Positions 22,947 through 31,311 are shown, numbered from the stretch's first letter. The stretch: DNA of 32,242 bases from Streptomyces dysideae (GCF_001514305.1 NZ_KQ949111.1:77488-109729); one strand, 5' to 3'. The notes: generated from the letters alone by a model not told the origin. A program made the numbers and translations.

Positions 22947-23112
22947 GTCGGGGAACCTCCCGGGGTTGGGCCGCGCGGCTTCGGGCGGCGAGGGTGCGGC
23001 TGTCGCCCGCCGGTAGCGCGGGCCAGGGGGTGTGACGGGTCACCCGGCGCAGCGGGTGGGGGCCGGATGGGCCGCTGCTGTCCGGGAAGGGCGCATCCGG
23101 CAGCTGTGTGGG

Positions 23113-24084
23113 CTATTTGACGGCGATGGGGTTGACCGGGGAGCCGACGGCTCCGGTGATGGGCAAGGGCGCGGCGGTCAGCCAGAACTCGTACACGCCG
23201 TCTTCGGCGCAGTCCGCGGCGAGGGTGTCGAGGTCCCACATCTCGCCGATGAGCAGGCCCATGTTGGGGATGACGACCTGGTGCAGCGGCTGGAAGGCGT
23301 TCTCGAACTCGTTGGGCCGTACCTCGAAGCCCCAGGTGTCGGTGGCGATCGCGGCGATCTCGCTGCCGTGCAGCCAGCCGGCGGTGGTGAACGACAGGCC
23401 GGGCGCGGGGCCGCCCGCGTAGTCGCCCCAGCCCTCGCGCCGGGCGCGGGCCAGGTGTCCGGTGCGGACGAGGACGATGTCGCCGCGGCCTACGCTCACG
23501 CCGTGGGCCTTGGCGGTCGCGGTCAGGTGCTCCGCGGTGATTGCGAAACCGTCCGGCAGTTCCGGTTCGCCGTCGTTGTCACCTATGACCCGGGCGACGT
23601 CCAGCAGCACCCCGCGCCCGGCCACGTACGGGGCCATGTGCTCGATGCCGGTGACCAGGTCGCCGTCGGAGGTGACGACCTTCTCGGCGGCCCGTCCGTT
23701 CCAGGCGTTGCCGTGGTCGAAGATGTGCCCGAGGCCGTCCCACTGGGTGGAGCACTGCAACGGCATCGCGATCACGTCGTCGGCCCCGCCGATGCCGTGC
23801 GGGAAGCCCTGGTTGCCAAGGGCCGCGTCGGTGCCGGTGTCGAGCATGGTGTGCACGGGGTTGGTCCGCCGGCGCCAGCCCTTCTGCGGGCCGTTCATGT
23901 CGAACCGCTGCGACAGCGAGAAGCTCACGCCGCGGCGCACGAGCGCCGCGCCTTCGCGCCGCTTGGCCTCGTCGAGGAAGTTCAGCGTGCCGAGCACGTC
24001 GTCCTCACCCCAGCGCCCCCAGTTGGAGTACGCCTTGGCGGCCTCGGCGATCGCGCCCTCCGGGTCGTGGCGGTCCAGGCTCAT
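23113..24084 (-). CDS. Cyclase-family metal-dependent hydrolase
   Basis: This 323-residue member of the cyclase/kynurenine formamidase-like family (PF04199 type) carries the family block STQWDGLGHIFDHGNAWNG in place of the usual HxGTHxDxPxH, a subfamily variant in which the first His is replaced. DIVLVRTGHL and EFWLTAAPLP are also characteristic. Relatives hydrolyse formamides, isatin or cyclic amides and lactones. The ATG overlaps the stop of the FAH 2 gene (ATGA), and the stop is TAG. In the operon it could open a lactone or lactam ring or remove a formyl group. The presence of such an enzyme suggests the substrate may contain nitrogen or a lactone. Confidence 0.88.
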   Translation of the reverse strand: MSLDRHDPEGAIAEAAKAYSNWGRWGEDDVLGTLNFLDEAKRREGAALVRRGVSFSLSQRFDMNGPQKGWRRRTNPVHTMLDTGTDAALGNQGFPHGIGGADDVIAMPLQCSTQWDGLGHIFDHGNAWNGRAAEKVVTSDGDLVTGIEHMAPYVAGRGVLLDVARVIGDNDGEPELPDGFAITAEHLTATAKAHGVSVGRGDIVLVRTGHLARARREGWGDYAGGPAPGLSFTTAGWLHGSEIAAIATDTWGFEVRPNEFENAFQPLHQVVIPNMGLLIGEMWDLDTLAADCAEDGVYEFWLTAAPLPITGAVGSPVNPIAVK

Positions 24085-25061
24085 GGCGCCTCCTGGACAC
24101 AGCGGGTGCGCTGTGCGCCCAGTCCGGTGATGGATCCCTCCATGACGTCGCCGTCGCGCAGCAGCCGTCCCCAGTGGATGCCGTTGCCGGCCGGGCTGCC
24201 GGTCAACACGAGGTCGCCGGGCAGGAGCTGGGCGGTCCGGGAGATGTAGGACACCAGACGTGCCACGCCGAAGAGCATGTCCTTGGTGGACTCGTCCTGC
24301 ATGATCTCGCCGTTCAGCTTGAGGGTGACCCGCAGGTCACCGGGGTCGGCGACCGACTCGGCCGGGACGAGCCACGGTCCGAGCGGAGTGAACCCGGGGG
24401 CGTTCTTGCAGCGCAGCCAGTCGGTGCCGATGGCCTTCATGTCCCGGCGGAAGACGGTGGCGCGGTCGGTGAGGTCGTTGGCGATGGTGTACCCGGCGAC
24501 GTACTCCAGGGCATCCTCGACGGACACCCGGTGGGCCGGCTTGGCGATGACGGCCGCCAACTCCAGCTCCCAGTCCGGCTTTTCGGCCCATGCGGGCAGC
24601 GTGACCTCGTCGTACGGGCCCGTGATGGCGCTGGGCAGGCCGATGAACACGTAGGGCAGGTCCTCGGCGGCCCGGCGGTCCATGACGGCGGCGATCTCGG
24701 CGCGTGCCTCCTCCACGGTGCGAGGGTCGTCGGGGGAACGGTGGGCGACCTCCAGGTCGATCACGTGCTGCCGGTAGTTGGCGCCGGACTGGAAGATCTG
24801 CCGCGGCTCGATGGGGGCGTGCACCCGCAGGCCCTCCAGTCGCCGCCAGTCGAGAGCGTCGTCGTCCGCCAGGGCATGCAGGAGGGGGAGGGCCTCCTCC
24901 CACCGCTCCACCACGGCACGCACACCGGACGGTGCCCAGTCCAGGGCTCTGCGCAGGTCGAGTACGCGGTCCTTGGCCAAGAGGCCGGGGAAGGGCTTCC
25001 CGTCCTGAGCGGAGAACGTGCCGAGCGCGAACGGGCCGGCAGGTTGCGCGAGCGTTGCCAT
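24081..25061 (-). CDS. Fumarylacetoacetate hydrolase-family protein (FAH 2)
   Basis: This 326-residue FAH-fold enzyme, clearly different from FAH 1, has DWELELAAVIAKPAHRV (metal-binding ExE), GYTIANDLTDRATV, PLGPWLVP and GDLVLTGSPAGNG. The N-terminal domain (LGTFSAQDGKPFPGLL) is the usual lid region. It is the first gene of the operon: a perfect AGGAGG lies 7 bases before ATG 25061, and the LysR gene diverges from it across a 121-base gap with an LTTR box. The two FAH proteins probably act on successive intermediates, one as hydratase or hydrolase and the other as decarboxylase. Confidence 0.91.
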   Translation of the reverse strand: MATLAQPAGPFALGTFSAQDGKPFPGLLAKDRVLDLRRALDWAPSGVRAVVERWEEALPLLHALADDDALDWRRLEGLRVHAPIEPRQIFQSGANYRQHVIDLEVAHRSPDDPRTVEEARAEIAAVMDRRAAEDLPYVFIGLPSAITGPYDEVTLPAWAEKPDWELELAAVIAKPAHRVSVEDALEYVAGYTIANDLTDRATVFRRDMKAIGTDWLRCKNAPGFTPLGPWLVPAESVADPGDLRVTLKLNGEIMQDESTKDMLFGVARLVSYISRTAQLLPGDLVLTGSPAGNGIHWGRLLRDGDVMEGSITGLGAQRTRCVQEAP

Positions 25062-25140
25062 CAGATTTCCTCCTGCTGGGTTGCGGTCTACTGTGGCCTC
25101 GATCGGCCAATCACGGAAATCAATCCTGTGGATGCGCCGA

Positions 25141-25155
25141 ATCCATGACATGGAT
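25141..25155. promoter_or_regulatory. LysR-type operator (T-N11-A box), copy 1
   Basis: ATCCATGACATGGAT is a 15-bp inverted repeat with the T-N11-A form of LysR regulators, flanked by GA and GATTC. It lies between the catabolic operon and the divergent LysR gene. A copy differing by one central base lies upstream of the MFS gene at 27784-27798. Confidence 0.75.
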
Positions 25156-25182
25156 GATTCTTGCTTGCTAGGTGGTTGCCCG

Positions 25183-26148
25183 GTGAACCTGTCCCGACTC
25201 GACCTCAATCTGGTCCTCGCCCTGCGCGCGCTGCTGGAAGAGCGCAATGTCACCAGGGCCGGCGAGCGCATCGGCCTCAGCCAGCCCGCCATGAGCGCGG
25301 CGCTGTCCCGGCTGCGCCGCCATTTCGACGACGAATTGCTCGCCCGGACCGGCAACGCCTACGAGCTGACCCCGCTCGGCACCGCCCTGCGCGACCGCAG
25401 CGCCACCGCCTGCGACCTGCTGGAGCGGGTCTTCTCCAGCCAGGCCGACTTCGACCCAGCCGCGGAGACCCGAGAGTTCACCCTGCTCGCCTCCGACTAC
25501 GGGGCGGCCGTGTTCGGCGCCGCACTCGCCCGCCTGCTGCACGGGGAGGCGCCCGGAATCCGGCTCACCTTCCAGCACCCGGCACCGTCCGTCGTGGAGA
25601 ACACCGCCACCGCGCTGAGCACCGTCGACGGACTCCTGATGCCGCACGGTGTCATCGACGGCTTCCCCGCCGTCGACCTCCACCAGGACCGATGGCTGTG
25701 CCTGGTCGCAGACGACCACCCCGAGGTGGGCGACGTACTTACCCTCGACCAGTTGGCCCGTCTGCCTTGGGCCGTCTACCAGCGCCCCTACGACGCCCCG
25801 GCCGCCCGCCAGCTCAGCATGCTCGGCATCAGCCCCCGGGTGGAGGTCTCCGTGCAGACCTTCCAGCTGCTGCCCCACATGGTCGAGGGCACCCGCAGGG
25901 TCGCGATGATCCAGGAACGCCTGGCCCGCAGAGCGGTCCGCTCCGCCGCCGTGCGCGTCCTGCCCTGCCCCTTCGAGGCCGTACCGGTGCAGGAGGCAAT
26001 GTGGTGGCACCCGGTGCACGCCCAGGACGCGGCCCACATCTGGCTGCGACAGAAGGCCGAGGAGGTCGGCGCGACGCTGACAGGCCACGGCACGGACGAG
26101 GCCATACCCGCCGTACGGGGCGAGAGGCCGGCAGCGGAGAGGCTCTGA
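25183..26148 (+). CDS. LysR-family transcriptional regulator of the catabolic operon
   Basis: This 321-residue LysR protein has the N-terminal winged helix DLNLVLALRALLEERNVTRA followed by LSQPAMSAALSRLRRHFDDE (helix-turn-helix), and a periplasmic-binding-fold effector domain from about residue 90. GTG 25183 matches the family start (VNLSRLDLN). An in-frame ATG at 25150 would add 11 residues but abuts the operator. The protein is NodD-like in N-terminal style. It probably binds the boxes at 25141 and 27784, activating the ring-cleavage operon and the MFS gene when a pathway metabolite is present, and controls its own gene. Confidence 0.9.
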   Translation: MNLSRLDLNLVLALRALLEERNVTRAGERIGLSQPAMSAALSRLRRHFDDELLARTGNAYELTPLGTALRDRSATACDLLERVFSSQADFDPAAETREFTLLASDYGAAVFGAALARLLHGEAPGIRLTFQHPAPSVVENTATALSTVDGLLMPHGVIDGFPAVDLHQDRWLCLVADDHPEVGDVLTLDQLARLPWAVYQRPYDAPAARQLSMLGISPRVEVSVQTFQLLPHMVEGTRRVAMIQERLARRAVRSAAVRVLPCPFEAVPVQEAMWWHPVHAQDAAHIWLRQKAEEVGATLTGHGTDEAIPAVRGERPAAERL

Positions 26149-26221
26149 TCCCGGCCCGGCGGGAGGCGGTAACCGGCGGGACCTGCCCCACGGCAGGGCG
26201 TGTTCGGCGTTCGGCACGTGT

Positions 26222-26254
26222 GGCCTCGCCGTCGTCCGGTACAACGGCGAGGCC
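26222..26254. terminator. Hairpin between convergent genes, probable bidirectional terminator
   Basis: GGCCTCGCCGT and ACGGCGAGGCC form an 11-bp stem around an 11-base loop, extended by CGTGT/ACACG with a bulge. It lies between the LysR stop at 26148 and the MFS stop at 26318. Confidence 0.7.
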
Positions 26255-26317
26255 GACACGCGTGACGGGGCCGGGGCAGCGCCGTCGGTACTCCCCGGCC
26301 CGTCGGCTTCCACGGCC

Positions 26318-27595
26318 TCAGGCCAACTGCTCCGGCAGCGGCCGGGGATCCGCGGTGCCCGCACGGCCCCGCATCGCCCGCAGCCCCGCCGCGACGACCG
26401 CGGTCACCAGCCCCAGGACGCCCACCGCGCCCGAGAGGCTGCCGACCGCCGAATCCAGGGCGAGCAGCACCAGCGGGCAGACGAACTCGCCGCCGAAGAA
26501 GGCCGCCGTCCACAGCCCCGTGCCCCGGCCGCGGTCCTTGAACGCCAGACGGGACATGGCGCTGGTGAGGAGGGCGGGCAGCAGCATGCCCGTGCCCAGG
26601 CAGTTGACCACTGCTCCGACGATCAGCAGCGGGGCGTTGTCCGCCAGGAACATGACGCCGAAGCCGGCTGCGCAGACCGCGAAGACGGCGGGCAGCATCG
26701 GTTCGGGGGAGCGCCTCAGCCGGGCGAAGGTGACCGCTCCGCCCACGGTGGCGGCGCTCGCGGCCGCGGTGGCCAGGCCGATCGCGCCGGGGTTGCTCAC
26801 CCCGAGGTCGTCCAGCAGGTATGCCATCTCCACCGGGACCGTGTAGAAGACCATCGCCCCGAAGAAGGTAAGGGCACAGATGCCCGCCAACGGCCGCCAG
26901 GGGAACGGACGGCGGGCCTCCGCCCCGGCCGGAGCCTCGGCGTCGACCGCGCCGACCGTGCGGGCTGCCGGGTTGGGCAGAGCGATGGCCATCAGCGGGA
27001 CGAGCACCAGGCTCACGGCGTAGACCCAGAAGGGCATGCGCCAGCCCGCCGCGCCGGCGGCGCCGCCGACCACGAAGAAGACGGTGGCCGACGCGGAGGC
27101 GCACATGGTCTGCAGGGCGAGGTACTTCACCCGCTGGTGACCGGAGTAGTAGTCGCCGATCAGCGTGGTGCAGCAGGTCATGATCGCGGCCTCGGTGACG
27201 CCGACCAGGGCGCGGCTGACGATGATGCCGCCCAGCGAGTCCAGCCAGAGCGGGGCCGTGCCGAACACGGCATACAGGAGTGTCGCCACGACCAGCAGGC
27301 GCTTGCGGCCCAGCCGGTCCACGATCACCCCGGCGAACGGGGCCAACAATGCCAGTGACAGAGCCGGAACGGTCAGCGCGAGCGGAACCAGCGCCTCGGC
27401 CCCCGGGACCGACTCGAAGTACTCCTGCATCTTCGGCAGCACCGGGGCGATCAGCACCGCCCCCAGGATCGGCAGGCAGCTGCCCGCCATCAGCAGGGTC
27501 AGGCGCAGTCGATGGGCAGGGCCCGAGACGGCGACGGGGGATGGAGCGGCGTCATCGACCGCGGCCGGAGGCGGCGGGGGAACGGAACCGGGCAT
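26318..27595 (-). CDS. MFS transporter, likely aromatic substrate uptake
   Basis: This 425-residue major facilitator protein has about 12 hydrophobic segments. The first begins near LRLTLLMAGSCLPILGAVLI, the loop 2-3 signature is GVIVDRLGRKR, and the loop between helices 6 and 7 is polar. ATG 27595 has GGAG 6 bases upstream. Longer in-frame starts exist but add low-complexity sequence. It converges on the LysR gene, and an LTTR box lies about 190 bases upstream of its start, so it is probably induced with the catabolic operon and brings in that pathway's substrate. Export of a toxic intermediate is the alternative. Confidence 0.88.
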   Translation of the reverse strand: MPGSVPPPPPAAVDDAAPSPVAVSGPAHRLRLTLLMAGSCLPILGAVLIAPVLPKMQEYFESVPGAEALVPLALTVPALSLALLAPFAGVIVDRLGRKRLLVVATLLYAVFGTAPLWLDSLGGIIVSRALVGVTEAAIMTCCTTLIGDYYSGHQRVKYLALQTMCASASATVFFVVGGAAGAAGWRMPFWVYAVSLVLVPLMAIALPNPAARTVGAVDAEAPAGAEARRPFPWRPLAGICALTFFGAMVFYTVPVEMAYLLDDLGVSNPGAIGLATAAASAATVGGAVTFARLRRSPEPMLPAVFAVCAAGFGVMFLADNAPLLIVGAVVNCLGTGMLLPALLTSAMSRLAFKDRGRGTGLWTAAFFGGEFVCPLVLLALDSAVGSLSGAVGVLGLVTAVVAAGLRAMRGRAGTADPRPLPEQLA

Positions 27596-27783
27596 GGCGA
27601 CTCCAGTGGGCGTTGCAAGTAAGAGAGCGGGCATGCCTTTCACGGCGCCGACGGCACACGGCATGCTGAGGACGGCCGCACGTCGGCGGCTGGTCCGGAC
27701 AGCGGCGTGCGGGTAGGGACGACTATGAGCTGTTCGTGGCCGCGCCGCCATCCTCCTCGCGATCCGAATCCCGGATCCGGCTC

Positions 27784-27798
27784 ATCCATGCCATGGAT
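27784..27798. promoter_or_regulatory. LysR-type operator (T-N11-A box), copy 2
   Basis: ATCCATGCCATGGAT differs from the box at 25141-25155 by a single central base. It is flanked by GAATCCC (left, a few bases away) and GGGATTC (right), an outer inverted repeat. It lies 189 bases before the MFS start. Confidence 0.72.
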
Positions 27799-28006
27799 GG
27801 GATTCGCCCGGCGTGCTCGGCGGCACGCATTGGGCGTGACGCCAGAGCGGGTACGCCGTCGCGGTCGCGGCGGACCCGCTCTCTGCTTCGGGGCGGCGAG
27901 CTGTGAGGCTTCCGGAGCGGTCGGAAGGCTCCGGGTGCGCGGCCGAGGGTGGCCCGTGCGGCGGGGTCGGCGCCCTCGAACTGGCCGGCGGTGACCAGAC
28001 AGTGCA

Positions 28007-28022
28007 GTTTGAAAGTTCAAAC
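28007..28022. promoter_or_regulatory. MarR box overlapping the marR promoter
   Basis: GTTTGAA-AG-TTCAAAC is a near-perfect palindrome and overlaps the -35 TTGAAA of the marR promoter, so binding would repress the gene itself. Confidence 0.75.
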
Positions 28023-28037
28023 AGGGTTGCCTAAAGT
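28009..28037 (+). promoter_or_regulatory. Predicted sigma-70-type promoter giving a leaderless marR mRNA
   Basis: The -35 TTGAAA (28009-28014), a 17-base spacer and the -10 TAAAGT (28032-28037) place the transcription start about 7 bases on, at or next to the A of the ATG at 28044. No ribosome site precedes that ATG, which agrees with a leaderless transcript, common in actinobacteria. Confidence 0.65.
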
Positions 28038-28043
28038 GTCACC

Positions 28044-28550
28044 ATGCCCATGACGCCACGCTGGCTGGACACCGAGGAACGACGAGCCTGGCTCGCCTAC
28101 GTCGAGTTCTCCACTCACCTGTCCGACCACCTGAACCGCCAGCTACGACGGGACGCGGGGCTGACGCATGCCGACTACACCCTGCTCGCCCACCTCTCCT
28201 CCGTCCCCGACCGGACCCTGACGATGTCCGAACTCGCCCAGCGCCTGAAGATCACCCGCAGTCGACTCACTCATGCCGTGACCCGCCTTCAGCAGGCCGG
28301 TTACGTGGACCGCTGCGACGACCCCGCGAACCGGCGCGACCAGCTTGCCGTGCTCACCGCACAGGGGAGCCGGCTTCTGGAGCGGGCGGCCCCCGGCCAC
28401 GTCGAGGCCGTACGCCGCGCCGTCTTCGACGCGCTGACCCGCGAACAGGTGCGCCAGTTCGCGGAGATCGGTGAGGCTGTCAACGCCGCATTGCAACGCG
28501 TGGACGCCGCACAAGACGATCAGGAGGTACTGCCCTGGCGTCGGAGGTAG
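28044..28550 (+). CDS. MarR-family transcriptional regulator
   Basis: This 168-residue winged-helix regulator has the DNA-binding core LTMSELAQRLKITRSRLTHA (about 58-77), followed by VTRLQQAGYVDRCDDPANRRD, the classic MarR wing with its conserved Asp-Arg, and long dimerisation helices at both ends. It probably represses its own promoter through the box at 28007 and, because of near-identical boxes, the membrane protein gene at 16011. The ligand is unknown. MarR proteins of this type usually respond to phenolic compounds, oxidants or drugs. The transporter remnants just downstream suggest that its original target operon has been lost. Confidence 0.92.
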   Translation: MPMTPRWLDTEERRAWLAYVEFSTHLSDHLNRQLRRDAGLTHADYTLLAHLSSVPDRTLTMSELAQRLKITRSRLTHAVTRLQQAGYVDRCDDPANRRDQLAVLTAQGSRLLERAAPGHVEAVRRAVFDALTREQVRQFAEIGEAVNAALQRVDAAQDDQEVLPWRRR

Positions 28551-28566
28551 GGCGGTCTGATCTCGG

Positions 28567-28794
28567 TGGCACGACATCAACGGCACGCTCAGGGTGTTCG
28601 ACTCGGTCCTCGCCCTGACCAACGGCGGGCCGGGAAGTGACACGACGCCCCTGACCCTCTACATGTTCCGCACCGCGTTCTCCTACGGCGACTACGGCTA
28701 CGGCAGCACCATCGCCTCGCTGCTCACCGTCGTCTGCCTCGGCGTCACCCTCATCATCTTCCGCTTCTCGCGCCGCGACCTGACCAAGGGCTGA
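28567..28794 (+). pseudogene. 3' fragment of a sugar ABC transporter permease (MalF type)
   Basis: The 75-codon frame reads GTLRVFDSVLALTNGGPGS, then TPLTLYMFRTAFSYGDYGYG and a last helix before FRFSRRDLTKG. This is the conserved C-terminal end of MalF-type carbohydrate permeases, including the last cytoplasmic loop and helix. The first 200 or so residues are missing, with the marR gene in their place. It cannot work as a transporter. Confidence 0.85.
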
Positions 28795-28800
28795 ACCTCC

Positions 28801-28960
28801 ATGACCGACACCATGACGGCACGCCGCGGGAACTCCTCGCCCGTCCCGGGGCGGGCTCCGTCCGAGGGCGGGCGTATGCCCGGCCCCTGACGCGGAACTA
28901 CATCAGCAACAGCCTCCTGGCCACCGTGCCCTCGCTCGCGCTCATCGTCGTTCGCCGACC
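28801..28960 (+). pseudogene. Fragments of the partner permease gene (MalG type)
   Basis: A start (ATG 28801) at the normal position after a MalF gene gives 29 codons and then a stop. Further on, another frame carries NYISNSLLATVPSLALIV, which resembles the first periplasmic-to-membrane segment of MalG-type permeases. Everything else of the gene is missing. The two pieces show internal deletion and frameshift. Confidence 0.6.
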
Positions 28961-29650
28961 ATGGCCCCGGCGACCCTGCGGCTGCCGCAGCGCCGGACGC
29001 TGATCCTGGCCCTGTCCGTGTTCTGCCTCGGACGTCTGGTCGCGGTCCTCAGTACGTCCATCACGGTCGTCCTCGCGGCCCGGGTCGCCACGGCCCTGGC
29101 CACCGGAGCGTTCTGGTCCGTCGGCTTCGTCGTCGCCACCACCGCTGCAGGCCCGCACAACGCAACGCGCGCCACGGGCGTCATGATCGGGCAGTGCGGC
29201 CGGTCCCCTCGCCGCCGCAGCCTGCTGCGTGACTTCGGGTTCACCCTCGGCCCGGCCGTCGTGGGTGCGATCGCCCTCAGCCGGGCGGCGCACGAGATCA
29301 GCGACAAGGTCGCGTCGGACCCGGCTCTGGGACACGCCCTGGACACCTTCAACGCCTCGGCGGCGACCGCCCCGGAAGGGCAGCGGGAGGCCGTGGAGGG
29401 CGCCATCGGGGCCGTCAACTCCGGCCCGCTCGGCGCGAACGCCGTCCCCGAGACCATCGCCCTGCCCGACGGTTCGACCGCGCCGTTCAACCCGCTCAAG
29501 GACACCGCCTTCGAGGCCCTGGGCAACGCCTACTCGCTCGGTTACCTGATCGTCGGGCTGTGCGCGATCGCGGCGGCGGTGGTCACCGTCGTCCTGATCA
29601 GGGGGGACCGGCCGGACGCTCCTGTCACCGCGGAGCCGGCCGATGCCTGA
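28961..29650 (+). pseudogene. Chimeric ORF from two unrelated MFS transporter fragments
   Basis: This 229-codon open frame has two parts. Codons 1-77 resemble helices 2 to 4 of a DHA1/AraJ-type exporter (LILALSVFCLG, VVLAARVATALATGAFWSVG). From about codon 90 it resembles the C-terminal end of a DHA2-type exporter: DFGFTLGPAVVGAIALSRAA, a long extracytoplasmic loop, and a last helix YLIVGLCAIAAAVVTVVLI. The junction is near 29200. Neither piece has enough helices for transport. The frame is open across the junction by chance or selection, so an expressed membrane peptide cannot be excluded. Confidence 0.65.
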
Positions 29651-29745
29651 CAGACCGCACGACGCCACGGTCATCCGCACCGACGAACCCGACCCCCGAA
29701 GCAGACCCGGCGCCACCGGCCGCCACGCCTGAAAGGACCGCCGCC

Positions 29746-31278
29746 ATGACCGGCCCAACCCGACCACGCCCCATGTTCCGCCTGGGCCATCTGCTGGAAC
29801 GCCGCGCCCAGTTGCACCCCCACCGCACGGCGCTCGTATTCGGTGACCGCGCATGGACCTACGGGCAGGTGCGGGACTGGATCGTGGCCTCCGCGCGGCA
29901 GTTGCGCCGGCACGGTGCCGGTCCGGGCAGCGTCGTCGCCTACGCGGGCGCCTCACGCCCGGAGGTCTTCGTCCTGATGTACGCCACGTCCCGCATCGGA
30001 GGCGTGTTCGTCCCGGTCAACGGGGCGGCCACGCCTCCCGAGATCGCCTACCTGCTGGCGGACTCGGGGGCGGACGTCCTGATCGCGGACGCCGCCTGCG
30101 CCGCAAAACTCGTCGACGGCGGCACCGTACCGCCGGACGTCACCCGTCTGTGCCTGGACGAGGAGCCACCCGACGGATACGCACCACTGATCCGGACACC
30201 GGACGAACCTGTCGGCGACGACGCCCCGGCACCCGTGACAGAGGACGACCTCGCCCTCATCGCCTACACCTCCGGCACCTCCGGCCGCCCGAAGGGCGTG
30301 CTCCTCACCCACGGCAACGTGTTCTGGAGCTGCGTCAACGGCCTCCTGGGCCTGGACCTGGCCCGGGACGACGTCACACTCATCACCACACCCGTCTTCC
30401 ACATCGCGGTACTGAGCGGCGTGGGCTCCTACACCTGGGCCAAGGGCGGAACCGTCGTCCTGGAGCCCGTCTTCTCCGTCGACGGCTTCCTGGCGACCGT
30501 ACGACGGCACCGGGTGAGCGTGACCTTCGCGGTACCGGCGATGCTCGCCCTGATCGCACGGCACCCCGGCTTCGCCGCGGCGGACCTGTCCTCGCTGCGC
30601 TGGATCCTCAGCGGGGGAGCGGCGGCACCGGCGCTGGTCGCCGAGGTGTTCCACCGCCGCGGCATCCCGGTGGTCAGCTCCTACGGCCTGACCGAGACCG
30701 CCGCCGGCGTCACCTACCGCGACCCGCGCGACGGCCCGGGCTGCTCCGGCGAGGCCGGACTGGCCGCCCCGCTGGCCGAAGTCCGGATCGTCGGCCCCGA
30801 CAACCGCCCCCTGGCGCACGGCACGACGGGGGAGATCGTCGTCCGGAGCCCCAGCGTGGCTGCCGGATACCTGGGCCTGCCGGAGGACTCGGCGGCGGCC
30901 CGCGACGCCGGCGGCTGGTTCCACGGGGGCGACCGGGGCTACATGGACTCCGAGGGCCGCCTGGTGGTGGTCGGCAGGATCAAGGACACGATCATCACCG
31001 GCGGGGAGAACGTGGATCCCACGGAGGTGGAGGAAGCGCTGGCAGCGTGTCCCTGCGTGGACGAAGCGGCGGTCGTCGGAACGCCCGATCCCGTCTGGGG
31101 AGAGGTCGTCACCGCCATCGTCGTACCCGCCGAGGGCGCGGACTGCTCCCTGGAGGACATCCAGACGTTCCTGTCCGCCTCCCTCACCCGACACAAGATC
31201 CCCCGTCGGCTCGAAGTCCGGGACCGTCTGCCGCGCACCGCCACCGGCAAGTTGCAGCGGAGCCTGCTGCGGGGCTGA
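29746..31278 (+). CDS. Acyl-CoA ligase (AMP-forming, FadD-like)
   Basis: This 510-residue ANL-superfamily enzyme activates a carboxylic acid with ATP and CoA. Motifs in order are A3 YTSGTSGRPKG (near 178), A5 SYGLTETAAG, A7/A8 GDRGYMDSEGRLVVVGRIKD and A10 PRTATGKLQR with catalytic K502. The start ATG 29746 has GAAAGGA upstream. The gene lies 33 bases before the dehydrogenase gene, so they form an operon. It could activate a fatty acid or an aromatic side-chain acid. No acyl-carrier protein or synthase is nearby in the window. A link with the ring-cleavage operon is possible but unsupported. Confidence 0.93.
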   Translation: MTGPTRPRPMFRLGHLLERRAQLHPHRTALVFGDRAWTYGQVRDWIVASARQLRRHGAGPGSVVAYAGASRPEVFVLMYATSRIGGVFVPVNGAATPPEIAYLLADSGADVLIADAACAAKLVDGGTVPPDVTRLCLDEEPPDGYAPLIRTPDEPVGDDAPAPVTEDDLALIAYTSGTSGRPKGVLLTHGNVFWSCVNGLLGLDLARDDVTLITTPVFHIAVLSGVGSYTWAKGGTVVLEPVFSVDGFLATVRRHRVSVTFAVPAMLALIARHPGFAAADLSSLRWILSGGAAAPALVAEVFHRRGIPVVSSYGLTETAAGVTYRDPRDGPGCSGEAGLAAPLAEVRIVGPDNRPLAHGTTGEIVVRSPSVAAGYLGLPEDSAAARDAGGWFHGGDRGYMDSEGRLVVVGRIKDTIITGGENVDPTEVEEALAACPCVDEAAVVGTPDPVWGEVVTAIVVPAEGADCSLEDIQTFLSASLTRHKIPRRLEVRDRLPRTATGKLQRSLLRG

Positions 31279-31311
31279 GCCCGGCCGGACCCGACACATG
31301 GAGAGGTACTC

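Larger units (their letters stand above)
27596..28043. other. 448-bp divergent intergenic region (MFS / MarR)
   Basis: There is no gene here. It holds the LTTR box at 27784-27798 on the MFS side and the MarR box with promoter at 28007-28037 on the other. The 27800-28000 part shows nothing else I can support. Confidence 0.6.

Noticed and set aside
29643..29732. A 29-codon frame between the MFS chimera and the CoA-ligase
   Set aside because: It has no ribosome site or conserved feature and is probably residual sequence.
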